Assembly (NCBI GenBank): GCA_937926355.1
Contig: CALAZP010000277.1
Coordinates: 1-64,000 of the forward strand
DNA: 64,000 bases
Direction of reading: 5' to 3'
Origin: an uncultured Saprospirales bacterium
Lineage (GTDB): Bacteria; Bacteroidota; Bacteroidia; Chitinophagales; Saprospiraceae
Shown here: positions 62,133-64,000 of the stretch, in pieces
Layout of the letters: each line of letters opens with the position of its first letter
How positions within the stretch are numbered: the stretch's first letter is position 1
Translations under genes and position numbers: made by a program
The notes under the pieces: model-generated
The model's database searches: none
What the model saw: the letters and a program-made list of their open reading frames with translations, nothing else
What the model was told of the DNA's origin: nothing

Positions 62133-62207
62133 ATTGTGATTTTATTAGTTTTGCAATTACATAGTAAAAATAGAAATAATATTTAATCGGCATTAAACAA
62201 CATTACA

Positions 62208-62945
62208 TTGGTAGGTAAGGTTCAACAGCGGTTCAATTCTATTAGCTCTACAAATAATTATGCTATTGAATTACTTTCAAAAACCAGACCAATTGAGGGA
62301 ACTGCCATAATTGCAGGCTATCAGACGGAGGGAAAGGGTCAGTTTGACAGTATATGGGAAAGCGATTCAAATGAAAATATATTGATGAGTATTATTTTAT
62401 ACCCAGAAATGTTGGAAGCAAATAATCAATATTTGATCACCTGTTTTGTTTCATTGGCATTAAGAAATGTCATTGATAAAATTCTTCCAAAAAGTGAGGT
62501 AAAAATAAAATGGCCAAACGATATTTTTTGTGGAGCTAGTAAGGTTGCGGGAATATTAATTCACAACACATTAAAAGGGAAAAAACTCAAATCTTCGGTA
62601 ATTGGTATTGGAATTAATGTAAATCAAAAAATATTCCCTTCTAATATTATGACCGCCACCTCTTTATTATTGGAACAGGGGCAGGGTTTCGATGTAGAAG
62701 AAGTAAGGGAGTTGATATTTGAAGAATTGGATAAGAAGTATAGAGATTTAAAAGAAAATAAGGAAAAAGTCAGGCAGGAATATTTAAAATATCTATATGG
62801 AGTAGGTCTTACTAAAAATTTCAGGAGGTTAGATGGATTAAATTTTCAAGGGAGAATTACAGGCATTGATGAATGTGGATATTTAATTATAGATAGTGCC
62901 TATGGCATAGAAAAATTTGATGTCAAGCAAATAATTTACTTATAG
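62208..62945 (+). CDS. birA: Biotin-[acetyl-CoA-carboxylase] ligase
   Basis: A 245-residue catalytic BirA-type enzyme without the N-terminal DNA-binding domain. Seen: FNSISSTNNYAIELL, the biotin-binding GYQTEGKGQFDSIWESDSNEN, KIKWPNDIFCGASKVAGILI, and VIGIGINVN. The start is TTG (62208), with no in-frame ATG in a better position, though an earlier alternative was not found. Because the DNA-binding domain is missing, it should not act as a repressor. cinA begins in the base directly after the stop. Confidence 0.93.
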   Translation: MVGKVQQRFNSISSTNNYAIELLSKTRPIEGTAIIAGYQTEGKGQFDSIWESDSNENILMSIILYPEMLEANNQYLITCFVSLALRNVIDKILPKSEVKIKWPNDIFCGASKVAGILIHNTLKGKKLKSSVIGIGINVNQKIFPSNIMTATSLLLEQGQGFDVEEVRELIFEELDKKYRDLKENKEKVRQEYLKYLYGVGLTKNFRRLDGLNFQGRITGIDECGYLIIDSAYGIEKFDVKQIIYL

Positions 62946-64000
62946 ATGAAAGCCATTTTAGTAGCCATAGGGGATGAATTATTAATTGGTCAGGTATTGG
63001 ATTCCAATAGCCAATTTTTGGCCACACAGCTTGACCTTTTGGGTTATGAAGTTGAAAGGTGTATGATTATTGCAGATCGTAAGGACTCCTTAATAGAGGT
63101 TTTGAACTTTTATAGCGACGAGGATGCCGTTATTATTACAACCGGGGGTTTAGGACCGACGGACGATGATAAAACAAGGGAAGTGCTGGCTTCATACTTA
63201 GGTCAACCACTTCAACTTCATCTACCTACTTTGGAGGCGATGAATAAGTTTTTAGCCAAAACAGGAAAAACAGTTTCAGCGTTTCATTCCAAACAGGCGA
63301 TGGTACCCAAGGGCAGCAATGTTCTACCTAACCAATTAGGAACGGCACCAGGTATACATATTACCAAAGGCATCATGCAGGTTTTTTCGTTGCCAGGGAT
63401 CCCTTATGAAATGAAACATATGTTTGAACATGCCGTAAAACCCATTTTAGAAAGAAATTTTAAAGGAGATAAAAGAATTCACAGGACTATTTTAACAGCG
63501 GGTATTGCAGAATCGGTATTAGCTGAAAAATTAGTTACATTCGAAAGGGAATTGCCACAAAATATAAGTTTAGCATTTTTACCTAAAGTGGGTCAAGTTC
63601 GGCTTCGGTTGACGGCTAGAATATCTGATGAGCAAACCCTTATTCAGTTTAATCAACAAACAACAAATTTGTATAAAGAATTAGGAAACTGGATTTATGG
63701 AGAGAATAAAGAGAGCCTGGCTTTGGTCATTGGAAAATGGTCAAAAAAGTTAAATTGGAAGATAGGAACAGCGGAGAGTTGCACAGGAGGCAGGGTGGCA
63801 AATGAAATAACACAAATATCTGGATCTTCAGCGTACTTTAAGGGTGGGGTGGTAGTTTATTCTAACGAACTAAAGGAATCAATATTGAAGGTCAGCAAAC
63901 AAACGCTCATTATGCATGGTGCGGTGAGTAGTGAAACGGTGGAGGAGATGGTAAAAGGAGGACTAGAAGCTTTGGGAGTGGACGTTTGCGTGGCCATATC
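62946..64000 (+). CDS. cinA: CinA-family protein, cut by the window edge
   Basis: The start is ATG (62946), immediately after the birA stop, and the frame stays open to the window end (351 codons). Seen: ILVAIGDELLIGQVLDSNS, TTGGLGPTDDDKTREVLA (the MoCF_biosynth domain), and the second domain from about codon 273, TAESCTGGRVANEITQIS with SSAYFKGGVVVYSNELK. Together these are the CinA pattern: a COG1058 domain and a nicotinamide-nucleotide amidase domain. About 60 residues should follow outside the window. Confidence 0.96.
   Translation, partial: MKAILVAIGDELLIGQVLDSNSQFLATQLDLLGYEVERCMIIADRKDSLIEVLNFYSDEDAVIITTGGLGPTDDDKTREVLASYLGQPLQLHLPTLEAMNKFLAKTGKTVSAFHSKQAMVPKGSNVLPNQLGTAPGIHITKGIMQVFSLPGIPYEMKHMFEHAVKPILERNFKGDKRIHRTILTAGIAESVLAEKLVTFERELPQNISLAFLPKVGQVRLRLTARISDEQTLIQFNQQTTNLYKELGNWIYGENKESLALVIGKWSKKLNWKIGTAESCTGGRVANEITQISGSSAYFKGGVVVYSNELKESILKVSKQTLIMHGAVSSETVEEMVKGGLEALGVDVCVAI

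Noticed and set aside
1..64000. Insertion sequences, prophage integrases, CRISPR arrays and tandem repeats
   Set aside because: No transposase or integrase, no direct repeat arrays and no terminal inverted repeats around genes were noticed; the injection-system genes are not flanked by an integrase or att-like repeats in this window.

Overview
The window is a piece of a low-GC Bacteroidota chromosome. Evidence: a TonB receptor paired with a DUF4249 lipoprotein; families largely confined to the phylum (DUF4837, DUF4834, DUF3127, DUF2723, DUF4175-like); paired OmpH/Skp chaperones; the phylum-type promoter box TAnnTTTG; and a lack of clear Shine-Dalgarno sequences. A mevalonate-pathway decarboxylase, an SPT/sulfonolipid-type acyltransferase and a contractile-injection locus would fit a marine, Saprospira-like lineage, but that placement is an inference. 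No insertion sequence, integrase or CRISPR array was seen. Almost every stretch is packed with genes, and the only gene-free stretch over 300 bases is the proposed replication origin.

Layout. (1) 1-3922, minus strand: the end of an operon for a phage-tail-like contractile injection system (small membrane protein, DUF4255 tail cap, an unknown protein, sheath, inner tube), closed by a very strong hairpin at 112-142. (2) 4036-25875: envelope and housekeeping genes: two OmpH/Skp chaperones, trmB, dapD, pth, RNase G, a 30-codon ribosomal-type peptide, a TPR protein, an HU protein, yicC-gmk, a TonB receptor with its lipoprotein, an OmpA protein, a hydrolase, an M1 peptidase, a 1109-residue coiled-coil membrane protein, an RsbW-like ATPase and ybeY. 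(3) 25959-38827: thrA-thrB-thrC, a second M1 peptidase, mvaD, a rhodanese lipoprotein, an alpha-oxoamine synthase, a GT2 transferase (minus), MoxR and DUF4837. Two parS-like palindromes, one a perfect match, lie inside thrC. (4) 38824-48031, mainly minus: htpG, rpiB, a DUF2723 glycosyltransferase-like protein, bcp, aat and ctaA, with a small plus-strand group (DUF4834, rsmG, DUF3127). A possible unannotated plus-strand RNA lies between htpG and rpiB. (5) 48032-48444: probable oriC, with two perfect DnaA boxes facing each other, weaker boxes and AT-rich tracts. (6) 48445-55687, plus: a tightly packed nine-gene run (dtd, MazG-like, SpoIIE phosphatase, TM2/TPR/SHOCT, CBS, NAD kinase, an unknown membrane protein, a GH109-type enzyme, a nucleotidyltransferase). 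(7) 55684-62132, mostly minus: PfkB kinase, tRNA-Asn (plus), a DgcN/DgcA-like pair, clpS, peroxiredoxin, ftsH and rsfS. (8) birA and a cinA that runs off the right edge.

How it fits together: the region looks origin-proximal. DnaA boxes, parS sites about 17.5 kb away, rsmG, a strand switch of genes and an apparent switch of G-over-C bias all agree. Candidates for new biology are the injection-system operon with its membrane protein and unknown component, the htpG-rpiB intergenic RNA, and the repeated use of a shared TTAA/TTAG stop at convergent gene pairs.
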